DNA of 64,000 nt, taken from Bradyrhizobium sp. AZCC 2262. Its GTDB lineage: Bacteria; Pseudomonadota; Alphaproteobacteria; Rhizobiales; Xanthobacteraceae. The notes beneath the pieces were generated by a model. The model had not been told where the DNA came from. It saw nothing but the letters and a program-made list of their open reading frames with translations, and ran no database searches. Position 1 is the first letter of the stretch, and each line of letters opens with the position of its first letter. Of this stretch, positions 44,368 to 53,286 are shown in pieces. Made by a program: the position numbers and the translations under genes. The stretch spans positions 620,001-684,000 of the forward strand of contig NZ_JAZHRT010000001.1 of the NCBI RefSeq assembly GCF_036924535.1, read 5' to 3'.

Positions 44368-44799
44368 TTATTTGGCCGGGAAGTCGACGCCGCGAAGCGT
44401 CACGATCGCCAACGCGCACGCGGTCTCCGCCCCGTCGGCTATCGACACCACGTCAACACGTGCCACACCGATCGTGCCTCCAACCTGAAGCGCGCGGGCG
44501 CGCGCGATCAGCAAGGTGCCTTTCGCCGGGGCGAGGAAGCTGACCTGCAGGTTGGCGGTCACCGCGAACCGGCCGGGCGGCATGGCGGTGGTGACCGCCC
44601 CGCCGGCGGCATGGTCCGCCAGCCCGGCGATGACGCCGCCATGAAAGAAGCCGTTCACCTGCAAGAGATCGTCGGTTTTGGCGAGCGACATCACGATATA
44701 GCCGGGTTCCGCGCTCTCGACCCTGGTGCCGACGGCTTTGGTATAGCCGGGGGCATAGGTGACCCGTTCGACCAGTTCGCGGATCGCGTCGTGCGCCAT
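44368..44799 (-). CDS. PaaI-type hotdog thioesterase
   Basis: The 143-aa protein has the hotdog-fold motif VNGFFHGGVIAGLADHAAGG (residues about 48-67), followed by VTANLQVSFLAPAKGTLLIA. This is the pattern of PaaI/YdiI acyl-CoA thioesterases, which act as homotetramers in the cytoplasm. No phenylacetate genes are nearby. It is divergent from the LysR gene at 44899, which may regulate it. Confidence 0.88.
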   Translation of the reverse strand: MAHDAIRELVERVTYAPGYTKAVGTRVESAEPGYIVMSLAKTDDLLQVNGFFHGGVIAGLADHAAGGAVTTAMPPGRFAVTANLQVSFLAPAKGTLLIARARALQVGGTIGVARVDVVSIADGAETACALAIVTLRGVDFPAK

Positions 44800-44898
44800 G
44801 GCTCCCTCCCGGCTGTTTGACCGGCGTCATGCTCGGACCGCAAAGAGGCTTAGGCAATCGCAATTGCTCCGATATCAAGCCATAGATATCTTCTATGG

Positions 44899-45735
44899 AT
44901 GGACTTCAAGCAGATCAGGTATTTCGTGGCCGTCGCCGAAGCGGGCGGCTTCAGTGCCGGCGCGCGCCGGGCGTTCGTCACGCAGCCGACGCTGTCGGCT
45001 GCGATAGCCGCCTTCGAAGCCGAGCTGGGGTTCGCATTGCTGGAGCGTCATGCGCGCGGCGTGCGGCTCACGCCGAGGGGCGAAGAGGTGCTGGAGACCT
45101 CGCGGTCGATCCTGCGCCAAGCCGAACAGCTCAAGGCGACGTCCGGCGGCAAGCCGCCGGGCAGGCCGCTGCGGCTTGGAATTCTGCCGACGATTCCGCC
45201 GCCCTTCGTGGCGCAATGCATTGATCGGTTGCGGGCGATCGAGCCGGGGCGGTTTTGGCGGAGCGAGGATGCACCTTTTGCCAAGCTCCAGCAGCGGCTT
45301 GCCAACGGCCGCTACGATGTCGTGTTGACGGCGTTGGGATCGGCGGCACGCGGCCATCGGCAATCGGAGCTGGCGGCAGACCGGCAGGCGCTGGCCGTTT
45401 CCGCCCGCGCGTTTCCCCGCGGGCCGGTCTCCCCGGAGATCCTGGCGGGCCAGCCCCTGATCGTGCGCGTGCACTGCGAGCAATTGCAGTCGGCATCGCG
45501 GATTCTCGATGCCTGGAAGGTACGGCCCAGGGTCGTCGCACAGACCGACAGCGATGCGCGTGCGCTGGCGATGGTGGCGGCAGGCCTCGGGTTCTGCCTG
45601 ATGCCGGACAGCTTCGAACACCCCGAGGTGCGAATGCTTCGCCCTGAGGGAGTCGAGCTGCCCCGGCGGCTCGGTTTTGAATGGGTCAAGGGCGGCGGTG
45701 ATGGTTGGCTGGATCGCGCGCTGGATGGGCTGTGA
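44899..45735 (+). CDS. LysR-family transcriptional regulator
   Basis: The 278-aa protein starts MDFKQIRYFVAVAEAGGFSA and has the winged helix-turn-helix GARRAFVTQPTLSAAIAAFE near residues 20-45, then a LysR effector domain. It is slightly short, with a compact C terminus. It is divergent from the thioesterase gene with about 100 bp between the start codons. That gap contains ATATCAAGCCATAGATATCTTCTATGG-like partial symmetry (ATAGATATCTTCTAT), a candidate site. Confidence 0.88.
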   Translation: MDFKQIRYFVAVAEAGGFSAGARRAFVTQPTLSAAIAAFEAELGFALLERHARGVRLTPRGEEVLETSRSILRQAEQLKATSGGKPPGRPLRLGILPTIPPPFVAQCIDRLRAIEPGRFWRSEDAPFAKLQQRLANGRYDVVLTALGSAARGHRQSELAADRQALAVSARAFPRGPVSPEILAGQPLIVRVHCEQLQSASRILDAWKVRPRVVAQTDSDARALAMVAAGLGFCLMPDSFEHPEVRMLRPEGVELPRRLGFEWVKGGGDGWLDRALDGL

Positions 45736-45801
45736 GCGGTCCGGACCTTGCGCGCGCCGCGATCACGGCGCATGCAAGACTCAATTCGTCCGGGTGATCG
45801 G

Positions 45802-46887
45802 TTACTTCTCGATCCTGTTGTGCAACTGCCAGAAGCGCACGGTACGCTGGGCTGTCTCCATCGACAGTTTCCGGTAATCGCGCTCCGCGATCTCCAGCGT
45901 CTGCTGGTTGACCGAAGGCATTACCGGCCGGTTGCGCAGGATCGACTCGACTGTCGGCCAGTTCAGGCGGGCCGACCGGCAGGGAATGAGGAGGAGGTCG
46001 GCGCGGGGGCCTTCCATCAGCCGGGCCACCATTTCGATTGGCATCTCATTGAGAACCGCGACTGCAACCGTGACCTCGTCGAACTTTTTCGATTCGGCGA
46101 AATTATAAACGGCTGCATCATCCAGCTCGTTCAACCCTTTCATCAGCTTCACGAACTCCTCGGCGACGCCGAAGCTCCGCCCCGGGGGCGATGTTTCGCG
46201 GGTGATCTCGTTCAAGACCCGTTTGATCTCTTCCTGGACCGCCGGCGGCGCGATGGCCAAAAGCCGGGCGCGAACCGCTTCCTTGGCGCGGCGCAACAGG
46301 TCGGCCATGAACTTTGCCGGGAAATCGGCGCGAAGGCCGAGGATTTCGACCAGTTCGTCGTCCGCGCCGGCGCGGGCAACGATAGTGGAAAAGCCCTGGT
46401 CGGAAAACTTGGCGCCAGCGTTGTTGGCGAGCTTTCGGATCACCTTGTCCCCGCCGCGATCGACGATGACGTCGGTCACTGCGGCGGGCAGGTTGGGCCG
46501 GCCGGAAATGGCGAGCAGGTGATCCTGTCCCTTTTTGCTGGCGATCTCGACCAGCACCTCGGTCCCGAGCCGGCTGGAATTGGCCAGCACGCCGCCGGCG
46601 ACATCGATCTCGTCGTCCCAGGCGAGATGCTGGATGACCTCGAACGGGGCGTAGTCGAGCGGCGCCAGCCGCTTGGAAAGTTCGGCCTTCGCCCGCGTCT
46701 CGACGCGCGCGATCAGGAGGCAGAGCACGTCGTCGAAGACCTTGACCTGGTCGTCGTTCAGGCGTTCTCCGTCATGGAGGAAGAGATCGGTGACCTGCCG
46801 CAGGGTTTCCACCCGCTTGGCGGATGAACCACCTCTGACGGCGTCTTCGAGTTCGGCGATGATCGAGTGAGCCGGCTGTTGCACCAT
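45802..46887 (-). CDS. DUF2336 domain protein
   Basis: The 361-aa, largely alpha-helical protein has the DUF2336 pattern: HSIIAELEDAVRGGSSAKRV at the N terminus, then HEAT-like helical repeats such as DNLLAISGRPNLPAAVTDVI (approximate) and APFEVIQHLAWDDEIDVAGG. No catalytic motif, membrane helix or signal peptide was found. DUF2336 proteins are nearly restricted to Alphaproteobacteria and their function is unknown; some carry PilZ-like or regulatory neighbours. It stands alone here. Confidence 0.82.
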   Translation of the reverse strand: MVQQPAHSIIAELEDAVRGGSSAKRVETLRQVTDLFLHDGERLNDDQVKVFDDVLCLLIARVETRAKAELSKRLAPLDYAPFEVIQHLAWDDEIDVAGGVLANSSRLGTEVLVEIASKKGQDHLLAISGRPNLPAAVTDVIVDRGGDKVIRKLANNAGAKFSDQGFSTIVARAGADDELVEILGLRADFPAKFMADLLRRAKEAVRARLLAIAPPAVQEEIKRVLNEITRETSPPGRSFGVAEEFVKLMKGLNELDDAAVYNFAESKKFDEVTVAVAVLNEMPIEMVARLMEGPRADLLLIPCRSARLNWPTVESILRNRPVMPSVNQQTLEIAERDYRKLSMETAQRTVRFWQLHNRIEK

Positions 46888-47281
46888 GGTGGGCAGTCTT
46901 TTTGTTGGATGTTGAATGGGTTCGCGCCGACAATGGCGGGCCGAGCCTTACACCTGCGTTAAAGACCGGATCGGGTAGAAATACAGATTGGCTGCACTTG
47001 GAACAGGCAATCATCAGCAGTGATCATCGTGCGACGTGCCGGCGGGGAGCTCGTCTCGCATTGCGCGGTTGGCTTTTCGAATTGCTTTACCAAGCGTGCT
47101 GCGCTGTACGTGGCGGTTCCCTGCACGAAATAGCCTTTATCTGCTGCAGTTCATGAACTGGCCGCCGCTTTCGGTGTTTCCGTCCGGCTGCTATCGTATC
47201 CAAACCGTTTCAGAAAAATCTCGAAGAGGAAACTGTCCAACAAGAAGCCGTCAAGCCTGGCCCGCACCGAGGAGGAAACCC
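46888..47281. other. Intergenic region upstream of the ABC binding-protein gene
   Basis: These 394 bp separate the DUF2336 gene and the divergent ABC receptor gene. Several short frames cross it, none credible. It ends in GAGGAGGAAACCC, a very strong ribosome site for the receptor gene. No clear promoter motif was recognised. Confidence 0.45.
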
Positions 47282-48535
47282 ATGAAGCGATTGCTTAAGG
47301 ATTTTTTCACGACGAACTTCATTAAAACTGTCCTCAAGGCTGTTGGACTTTCCGGCCTGATCATTGCGGCGGCCACCGTGTCCGCGGTCGCGCAGAAGAA
47401 ATACGACAAGGGCGTCACCGACACCGAGATCAAGATCGGCAACATCATGCCGTATTCGGGGCCGGCGTCGGCTTATGGCATCATCGGCAAGACGATGAGC
47501 GCCTATATGCGGATGATCAACGACAATGGCGGCGTTAACGGTCGCAAGATCAATTTCATCAGCTATGACGACGCCTACAGCCCGCCGAAGACGGTGGAGC
47601 AGGCGCGCAGGTTGGTCGAGAGCGATGAGGTGTTTCTGATCTTCGCGCCGCTCGGCACCGCGTCGAACGCGGCGATCCAGAAATACATGAACACGATGAA
47701 GGTGCCGCAACTCTTCGTCGCTACCGGAGCCTCGCGCTGGGGCGATCCCGAACATTTCCCCTGGACCATCGGCTGGCAGCCGAATTACCGGGCCGAAGCG
47801 CGCATCTATGCGACCTATATCCTGCAGCATCATCCCAACGCCAGGATCGGCGTGCTCTACCAGAATGACGATTTCGGCAAGGATTACGTGCTGGGCTTGA
47901 AGGACGTGCTGCGCGACAAATACGACAGCATGGTGGTCGCCAGCGTTCCCTACGAGATCAGTATGCCGACGGTGGATTCGCAGGTGGTGGCGATCAAGAC
48001 TGCCAATCCCGAAATCTTCGTCAATATCGGCACGCCGAAATTCGCGGCGCAGGCGATCAAGAAACTCGCCGAACTCGGCTGGCATCCAATCCACATCATG
48101 ACCAATGTGTCGGCTTCCGTCGGTGCGGTTTTGCGTCCCGCCGGTCTCGACAATTCAAAGGGCATCCTCAGCGCCGGCTACCAGATGGACGTCACCGATC
48201 CGCAGTGGGATTCCCATCCGGGGATGCAGAAATACCGCGCCTTCATGACGAAGTATTATCCGGAAGCCGACCGCTCCGAGAGCGGGCCGCTCACGGCCTA
48301 CAACACCTCGACCGCGCTGGTCGAGGTGCTCAAGCGTTGCGGTGACAATCTCACGCGCGCGAATGTCATGAAGGTGGTCGCGAACATGGATTTCGAGATC
48401 AACACCTATATCCCGGGAATCCGCATCAAAACCTCGCCGACGGATTTCTATCCGATCGAGCAGGTCCAGATGATGAAATTCACCGGTGAGAAATGGGAAT
48501 TGTTCGGTCCGATCATCGACGGCCACGCCGAGTAG
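47282..48535 (+). CDS. Branched-chain amino acid-type ABC transporter substrate-binding protein
   Basis: The 417-aa protein has a signal peptide ending VSAVAQ (residues about 18-38) and a type I periplasmic binding fold starting VTDTEIKIGNIMPYSGPASA. It continues with GGVNGRKINFISYDDAYSPP and RIGVLYQNDDFGKDYVLGLK, the LivJ/Peripla_BP_6 pattern. ATG at 47282 follows GAGGAGGAAACC; the upstream frame to 47036 is not real. No permease or ATPase genes are adjacent, so it is an orphan receptor. Ligands in this family extend to aromatic acids and amides. Confidence 0.92.
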   Translation: MKRLLKDFFTTNFIKTVLKAVGLSGLIIAAATVSAVAQKKYDKGVTDTEIKIGNIMPYSGPASAYGIIGKTMSAYMRMINDNGGVNGRKINFISYDDAYSPPKTVEQARRLVESDEVFLIFAPLGTASNAAIQKYMNTMKVPQLFVATGASRWGDPEHFPWTIGWQPNYRAEARIYATYILQHHPNARIGVLYQNDDFGKDYVLGLKDVLRDKYDSMVVASVPYEISMPTVDSQVVAIKTANPEIFVNIGTPKFAAQAIKKLAELGWHPIHIMTNVSASVGAVLRPAGLDNSKGILSAGYQMDVTDPQWDSHPGMQKYRAFMTKYYPEADRSESGPLTAYNTSTALVEVLKRCGDNLTRANVMKVVANMDFEINTYIPGIRIKTSPTDFYPIEQVQMMKFTGEKWELFGPIIDGHAE

Positions 48536-48540
48536 GGTAA

Positions 48541-48568
48541 TCACCCTCTCTCGTGAGGGAGAGGGTGA
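48541..48568 (+). terminator. Hairpin after the ABC binding-protein gene
   Basis: CACCCTCTC and GAGAGGGTG form a stem closed around a CGTGAG-type loop, 6 bp after the stop. No T-run follows. Confidence 0.5.
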
Positions 48569-48642
48569 GCGGGCTGCCGTATTGCGCTTCTCGCCATCTG
48601 CATTACATCAACCCCGCATCACCAAAAGGGGCGGTACCCAAC

Positions 48643-49494
48643 ATGAGATCTGTCGTCATCACCGGCGCGTCGACCGGCATCGGCTGGGCCAGTTCGAAGC
48701 TGCTGCTCGACCGCGGTTTCCGCGTGTTCGGCAGCGTGCGCAAGCAGGCCGACGCCGACCGCCTCAAGGATGAGTTCGGCGCGAACTTCACGCCGCTGAT
48801 CTTTGACGTCACCGATGAGGCGGCGGTGCTGGCCGCCGCGCGCGAGGTGCGTAATGCCCTCAATGGCGAAACGCTTGCCGGCCTCGTCAACAATGCCGGC
48901 ATCGCGGTCGCGGGCCCCGTGCTCGAACTCGCCGCCGACGAATTCCGCCGCCAGATGGACGTCAACTTCATCGGCCCTGTTATCGCGACCCAGGCTTTCG
49001 GGCCGCTGCTCGGATCCGATCCGACCCTGAATGGACCGAAGGGGCGGATCGTGATGATCTCCTCGGTCGCCGGCAAGAACGGCAACCCGCTCACCTCAGC
49101 CTATGCTGCGTCGAAACACGCGATCGAGGGATTGTCGGAGAGTTTGCGCCGCGAACTGATGCTGTTCGGGATCGACGTCATCGTGGTGGCGCCGGGGGCG
49201 GTGAAGACCCCGATCTGGAGCAAGGCCGAGGAGGTCGATATCTCCGTCTACAAGAACTCGCCGTATTTCCCGGCGCTGGAAAAGGTCCGCGCCTTCATGC
49301 TGAGCCTTGGCGCGACCGGATTGCCGGCCGAGACAATTGCCGAGAAGGTGTTCGGGGCACTGACGCTGCCGAACCCCAAGGTGCGCTACGTGATCGCGCC
49401 GGATCCGATGCGGCAGTTCATGGCGGCGGTGTTGCCCAAGCGCACCCTCGACAGGATCATCGCCAAGCGCCTCGGGCTGATGCCGCAGGGATGA
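48643..49494 (+). CDS. Short-chain dehydrogenase/reductase
   Basis: The 283-aa classical SDR has VVITGASTGIGWASSKLLLD (TGxxxGIG cofactor motif), NNAGIAVAGP, the catalytic Ser in MISSVAGK and YAASKHA (Tyr/Lys pair). ATG at 48643 is preferred over 48553. A 45-residue C-terminal extension ends PKRTLDRIIAKRLGLMPQG, as in retinol-dehydrogenase-like SDRs. Its stop overlaps the next gene by four bases, so the three genes from 48643 to 50116 form an operon. Substrate unknown. Confidence 0.9.
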   Translation: MRSVVITGASTGIGWASSKLLLDRGFRVFGSVRKQADADRLKDEFGANFTPLIFDVTDEAAVLAAAREVRNALNGETLAGLVNNAGIAVAGPVLELAADEFRRQMDVNFIGPVIATQAFGPLLGSDPTLNGPKGRIVMISSVAGKNGNPLTSAYAASKHAIEGLSESLRRELMLFGIDVIVVAPGAVKTPIWSKAEEVDISVYKNSPYFPALEKVRAFMLSLGATGLPAETIAEKVFGALTLPNPKVRYVIAPDPMRQFMAAVLPKRTLDRIIAKRLGLMPQG

Positions 49495-49871
49495 ACATGA
49501 TGGTACGAATGATGCCTGGTGCCATTGCGATGCTCGCGCTGGTCTCAATCGCCCATGCCGGCGACCAGGGCGATCCCGAACAATCCTGCGATGGCAGCAC
49601 ATACCAGATGGTCGAATGCCTGAAGGAAAAGACCGCGCAATGGGACAAGCGGCTGAATGTCGCCTATCAGAAGGCGCTGCAGGATGCAGTGCCCGCTCAG
49701 CGCGATCAGTTGCGCGCGACGCAGCGGCTGTGGGTCCAGTACCGTGACGCCAATTGCCTCTATTACGGCCTGGGCGAGGGCACCATCGCGCGGCTCGACG
49801 CCGGCGAATGCATGCGCAGCATGACGGAAGCGCGCGCCACCAAAGAACTCGAAGGCGTCGGCCACCAGTGA
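49491..49871 (+). CDS. Exported LprI/DUF1311-type protein
   Basis: The 126-aa protein has a signal peptide (MMPGAIAMLALVSIAHAG) and the DUF1311/LprI pattern. That pattern comprises CDGSTYQMVECLKEKTAQWD, RLNVAYQKALQ, LRATQRLWVQYRDANC and a final Cys region GECMRSMTEARA. Four cysteines probably form two disulfides. LprI of mycobacteria inhibits lysozyme; whether this one does is unknown. It overlaps the SDR gene (ATGA) and the next small gene (GTGA). Confidence 0.85.
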   Translation: MNMMVRMMPGAIAMLALVSIAHAGDQGDPEQSCDGSTYQMVECLKEKTAQWDKRLNVAYQKALQDAVPAQRDQLRATQRLWVQYRDANCLYYGLGEGTIARLDAGECMRSMTEARATKELEGVGHQ

Positions 49872-50116
49872 CAGCGACGACCGGCAAGACGAGTGCGGAA
49901 TTGACTGTGATCGCCAACGAGGCGCTTCGTAGCCAGCCGGGATGCGAAACGGCGTCGGTACCCGCCGTGCGCGGGCTTCCCAACATCGTCGAAGGGCGGA
50001 ACTGGGAAATCCCCAACGTCATCCTCGGCGACAGCCTGATCAGCGATGTCGACCGGGCCGTCATTTCGGTGCACCGCCGGCTTGGCCGGAAATACCATCT
50101 GCTCGGGGATGACTAG
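49868..50116 (+). CDS. Hypothetical protein, 82 aa
   Basis: Translation starts at GTG 49868, overlapping the LprI stop as GTGA. The product contains TSAELTVIANEALRSQPGCE and NWEIPNVILGDSLISDVDRA with VISVHRRLGRKYHLL, an even alpha/beta pattern. No signal peptide. I recall similar small proteins in Bradyrhizobium genomes but no function. Coupled translation with the upstream gene supports it being real. Confidence 0.65.
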   Translation: MTATTGKTSAELTVIANEALRSQPGCETASVPAVRGLPNIVEGRNWEIPNVILGDSLISDVDRAVISVHRRLGRKYHLLGDD

Positions 50117-50283
50117 AGCGCGTACTCATAAATTTAGGTCAGGTCCGCTTTGCTCCTAGAGCGGCGTGGTTGTTGCGCGGCAGCGAAATGGCGCTTTGGG
50201 CCAATAGGCGCATGACCATCTATCACCTGCGACCCGTGTCAGGTTTGTGGGTGTCTGACTGGATGGCTGTGGCAGCCGCGAAT

Positions 50284-50724
50284 TTATTCTCTAACAAAGA
50301 TATGAGACTTTATCTTCCACTGTCCGTCGGGTTGGCGTTCAAGGAGTCTCACAGTGCTGCCGGAAATTGGCGCCGCCTTCTCATTCACCATTAACGTGGC
50401 CGTGAAATGGGACGTAGTATAGGCGTAGTTTCCGATGGGTAGCACATCCACCAGCTCAACCTTGTGATTTCTGACGCTTCTTCCCCGCCCAGCAAAGAAA
50501 TCGCGGATTGCCAAAGGGCCAGTGACGGGCTGCGCGCCAGGCGGCATCAATCTGCCGTCAGCGGTATACAATGGTAATAGGGCATCGAATTCTGCGTTGT
50601 TAATGGCGGCATCCCATTGGGCGTTCATCGACGTCACCTTATCTGCGAGCGGATCCGCCGATGCTTGACTGGCATGGCTGACGATCAGAATAAGGGCGAA
50701 TGAAACGAGTGAAATGCGAGTCAT
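50284..50724 (-). CDS. Exported SnoaL/DUF4440-like protein
   Basis: The 146-aa protein has a signal peptide (VSFALILIVSHASQASA) followed by a SnoaL-like fold: QWDAAINNAEFDALLPLYTA, DGRLMPPGAQPVTGPLAIRD and the closing RQPDGQWKIKSHIFV. ATG at 50724 has AAAGGAGG upstream. Such proteins are cone-shaped enzymes or binders of small ligands. It is AT-richer than its neighbours. It lies 50 bp downstream of the HxlR gene on the same strand. Confidence 0.82.
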   Translation of the reverse strand: MTRISLVSFALILIVSHASQASADPLADKVTSMNAQWDAAINNAEFDALLPLYTADGRLMPPGAQPVTGPLAIRDFFAGRGRSVRNHKVELVDVLPIGNYAYTTSHFTATLMVNEKAAPISGSTVRLLERQPDGQWKIKSHIFVRE

Positions 50725-50774
50725 CTTTGCCTCCTTTAGCTGAGATGCTTTGCGCGTGAGCACATTCGCAGCTA

Positions 50775-51515
50775 CTACTGGGGGAAGCGGTAGTCCAAAA
50801 AGTGGACTGACGAGAGTGTTCTCAGCTGGCTAAGGCTTTGATCTGCGGCCCTCAGGCGCCTCATGGCATATTTGCTGCGTGGGAACCAAGCCGGCATGCT
50901 CTTCACAAGATGGTTAGGACCGTCGATCTCGATCTTGCCGAGCTCACACGCCCGTAGCAGCGGCTGGTCGCCTATGAAAATCTGCACAAGCGTCAGCAGG
51001 CTCGCATAGAGGCTGATATCGACCTCGAAGCCGGGATCATTCCAGCAGAGATCGGCTTCCTCCTTCTTCACAACAAGCCACCAGCGCCTTTGCCGGGCGT
51101 CCGCAATCTCGATGTACAGCACAAAGTCGCATGGAATGTGCTTCAGATCGAACGAACGGCGCATATTCCACATGAGCCGGCCTGCGTGGAGTTCGTTGGG
51201 TGTGAGCTGGCTGCGCGCCCATTTGTGGCCCCAATAGCCCATTGCATCGATAACTGGCCAGGCTTCCCTGGCCGCCTGGGTTGGATGGTACTCCCAATGC
51301 CCATTATCGCCTGATTGGCGTGAGATTAGCCCTGCTTCTTCTAGCGTTTGCAGGCGCTTGGAGAGGAGGGTCGGGGACATCTGTGGGATGCCGCGGCGAA
51401 GCTGGTTGAAGTGGTAGGAACCTAGCAACAGCTCGCGGAGCACGAGCGGAGTCCACCGCTCCGTGAGAATTTCCGCAGCCTTGGCTACGGGGCAAAATGA
51501 TCCATAGCCTTTCAT
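50775..51515 (-). CDS. HxlR-family transcriptional regulator
   Basis: The 246-aa protein starts MKGYGSFCPVAKAAEILTER, with WTPLVLRELLLGSYHFNQLR and IPQMSPTLLSKRLQTLEEAG, the HxlR winged helix. Cys8 in FCPVAKA is the position of a redox-sensing cysteine in some HxlR proteins. An extra C-terminal domain of about 130 residues is present. It probably controls the SnoaL-like gene downstream. Base composition is lower in GC than the flanks. Confidence 0.88.
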   Translation of the reverse strand: MKGYGSFCPVAKAAEILTERWTPLVLRELLLGSYHFNQLRRGIPQMSPTLLSKRLQTLEEAGLISRQSGDNGHWEYHPTQAAREAWPVIDAMGYWGHKWARSQLTPNELHAGRLMWNMRRSFDLKHIPCDFVLYIEIADARQRRWWLVVKKEEADLCWNDPGFEVDISLYASLLTLVQIFIGDQPLLRACELGKIEIDGPNHLVKSMPAWFPRSKYAMRRLRAADQSLSQLRTLSSVHFLDYRFPQ

Positions 51516-51602
51516 GCGAGAATTTTAGCATCACGAGGGTCAGCAAGGTAGTCCAGTTTCTGAACTAATCGCAGGCACGTCGGTATCGAGGCTCTCACTA
51601 GC

Positions 51603-52220
51603 TCACCCCGTCCGCACGGTCCTTTGTGCCCGCGGCGCCATCGCGATCATCCGCAGCGCGAATACGGTCAATAGCGGGATCAGGAACAGCGCGTAGAGCG
51701 GCATGTCGGGAATCCGCTTGCCGAACGACACCATGAACTGGAACAGCAGGTAATAGCCGCCGGCCAGATGTAGCCGGCGCCAGGCGCGTGCGCCGATCGC
51801 GGCCGCGGTGCGGTCGAACGAGGTGGCGGTCATCGCGATGATGAAGGCGTAACCGATGCCGCCGAAGATGTAGGACGCGATCGAGGTCGCCGCGGCATAG
51901 CCCGCCGGATCCATCACAGCGAAGCAGGCAATCGCAACCGCGTGGATGGCGTGCGAGGCCGCGAAGCTGACGCCGAGATAGCGGCGGTTGCGGCGCAGCC
52001 ATCGGCTCCACGTGTTCGGCCACATCAGCGCCAATGCTGTGGCCGAGAAGGCGAGGCAGAACAGCACCAGCGAGGTCCGCGCGGTGAAGCGGATCACCAT
52101 CCGCGCGCCGTCGACCTCAAAACCCCGCATGCCGGCGATCCAGATGCTGAGCGAAAGCAGGGTCAGCGCGAGCAGGGTGAACAGCCGCCAGCCATCGAAC
52201 CAGTTTTGACGCGTCAGCAT
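51603..52220 (-). CDS. Ferric-reductase-like (MsrQ/YedZ-type) membrane protein
   Basis: The 205-aa protein has about five to six membrane helices. FAASHAIHAVAIACFAVMDP and RRLHLAGGYYLLFQFMVSF contain paired histidines that fit heme-coordinating positions of the ferric reductase-like transmembrane domain. ATG at 52220 is chosen; a longer frame to 52316 runs into a dispersed repeat. No MsrP partner gene is adjacent. It is probably a membrane electron carrier. Confidence 0.78.
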   Translation of the reverse strand: MLTRQNWFDGWRLFTLLALTLLSLSIWIAGMRGFEVDGARMVIRFTARTSLVLFCLAFSATALALMWPNTWSRWLRRNRRYLGVSFAASHAIHAVAIACFAVMDPAGYAAATSIASYIFGGIGYAFIIAMTATSFDRTAAAIGARAWRRLHLAGGYYLLFQFMVSFGKRIPDMPLYALFLIPLLTVFALRMIAMAPRAQRTVRTG

Positions 52221-52243
52221 GTTTCGCTCCCTATCGCTTGTGC

Positions 52244-52321
52244 CGTCATTGCGAGCGAAGCGAAGCAATCCATATCGCCGCGCCAAGAAAGCTGGATTGC
52301 TTCGCTTCGCTCGCAATGACG
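52244..52321. repeat. Dispersed repeat with 29-bp perfect inverted arms
   Basis: The arm at 52244-52272 (CGTCATTGCGAGCGAAGCGA...) is the exact reverse complement of 52293-52321 with a 20-bp centre. Related elements are at 56991, 63248 and 63892. Confidence 0.85.
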
Positions 52322-52421
52322 CGGATGCATAATGTAATCGCCAGTTACATATGCGCTGCGAATCAGGTCAATCCGTGTAATCGGTGCTTACATTCACAAG
52401 GCGGTGATGGTAGGAGAGGGC

Positions 52422-53111
52422 ATGCGCCCCTCGGCCAAATCAACCGCTGCCAAAACCCCCGCCGCCAAACCGCGTCGGCGTGTCTCCCGCGCGCCCGCGC
52501 CAAAGCCGTATCACCATGGCGATCTCCGGCGCGTCCTGATCGACGCCGCGCTGCAATTGGTCGGCGAGGGCGGGGCGGAGGCGGTCAGCGTCCGGGAGGC
52601 CGCCCGCCGCGCCGGCGTGTCGCCGGGGGCGCCGTTCCGGCATTTTCCGAGCCGCGACGCCCTGATGCAGGCGGTGGCCGGGGAGGCGCAGCGGCGCTTC
52701 CGGGCCGCGATCGAGGCGGCGCTGGCCGAGGCGCCGGCCGGCGATCCGCTCGGCCGCTTTCGCTGCCTCGGGCTCGCCTACCTGCGCTGGGCGATGCGCA
52801 ACCCGACCCATTTCGAGATCATTTCCAGCCGCCGGTTCTTCGATCACGGCCGGGCGGTCGCCATTAGCAGCGACAATGCCGAACTGATCGAGCTGACCGA
52901 GCGGACACTTGCGGAAGCCTTTGCGGCAGGCCAGCTCCGATCGGCGGATCTCAAGCGGGTCCAGATCGCCGGCCGGGCGCTGGTCTATGGCTTTGCCCGG
53001 ATGAATATCGACGGCCATTTTCCGCGCTGGGGCGTCGCAGGCCCCGAGGCGGAGCAGACCGCCGAGGCGATCCTCGACCTCTTCATCGAGGGAATCGCCA
53101 AGCGGCCCTAA
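52422..53111 (+). CDS. TetR-family transcriptional regulator
   Basis: The 229-aa protein has a basic Ala/Lys/Pro-rich N-terminal tail of about 25 residues and then the TetR domain: LRRVLIDAALQLVGEGGAEA and VSVREAARRAGVSPGAPFRH. The C-terminal domain resembles TetR_C_13/WHG (GRALVYGFARMNIDGHFPRW). ATG at 52422 follows GGAG; GTG and ATG starts at 52404-52407 have no ribosome site. It is divergent from the ferric-reductase-like gene, which could be its target. Confidence 0.88.
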   Translation: MRPSAKSTAAKTPAAKPRRRVSRAPAPKPYHHGDLRRVLIDAALQLVGEGGAEAVSVREAARRAGVSPGAPFRHFPSRDALMQAVAGEAQRRFRAAIEAALAEAPAGDPLGRFRCLGLAYLRWAMRNPTHFEIISSRRFFDHGRAVAISSDNAELIELTERTLAEAFAAGQLRSADLKRVQIAGRALVYGFARMNIDGHFPRWGVAGPEAEQTAEAILDLFIEGIAKRP

Positions 53112-53119
53112 CTCATGCC

Positions 53120-53212
53120 GTCATTCCGGGGCGCGAAGCGAACCCGGAATCTCGAGATTCTCCGGTGCGCAATCGCGCACCGTAGTTCGTGCTTCGCACG
53201 CCCCGGAATGAC
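53120..53212. repeat. Intergenic palindromic repeat
   Basis: GTCATTCCGGGGCG (53120-53133) mirrors CGCCCCGGAATGAC (53199-53212), with an inner GGTGCGCAATCGCGCACC hairpin. A decayed relative lies at about 29035-29150. Confidence 0.75.
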
Positions 53213-53286
53213 TGCGTGAAATTTACCAAGCCGCGTCGCGCAGCGGCAAATTCATTGCGCGTTCATGACGATTACACTACGTTTTT

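Noticed and set aside
47070..47100. Possible sigma-54 promoter (TGGC...TTGC)
   Set aside because: The GG to GC spacing is 11 rather than 10 and the element lacks the consensus centre.
50170..50394. Plus-strand frame of 74 codons
   Set aside because: It overlaps the 3' end of the SnoaL-like gene on the other strand and has no start signal.
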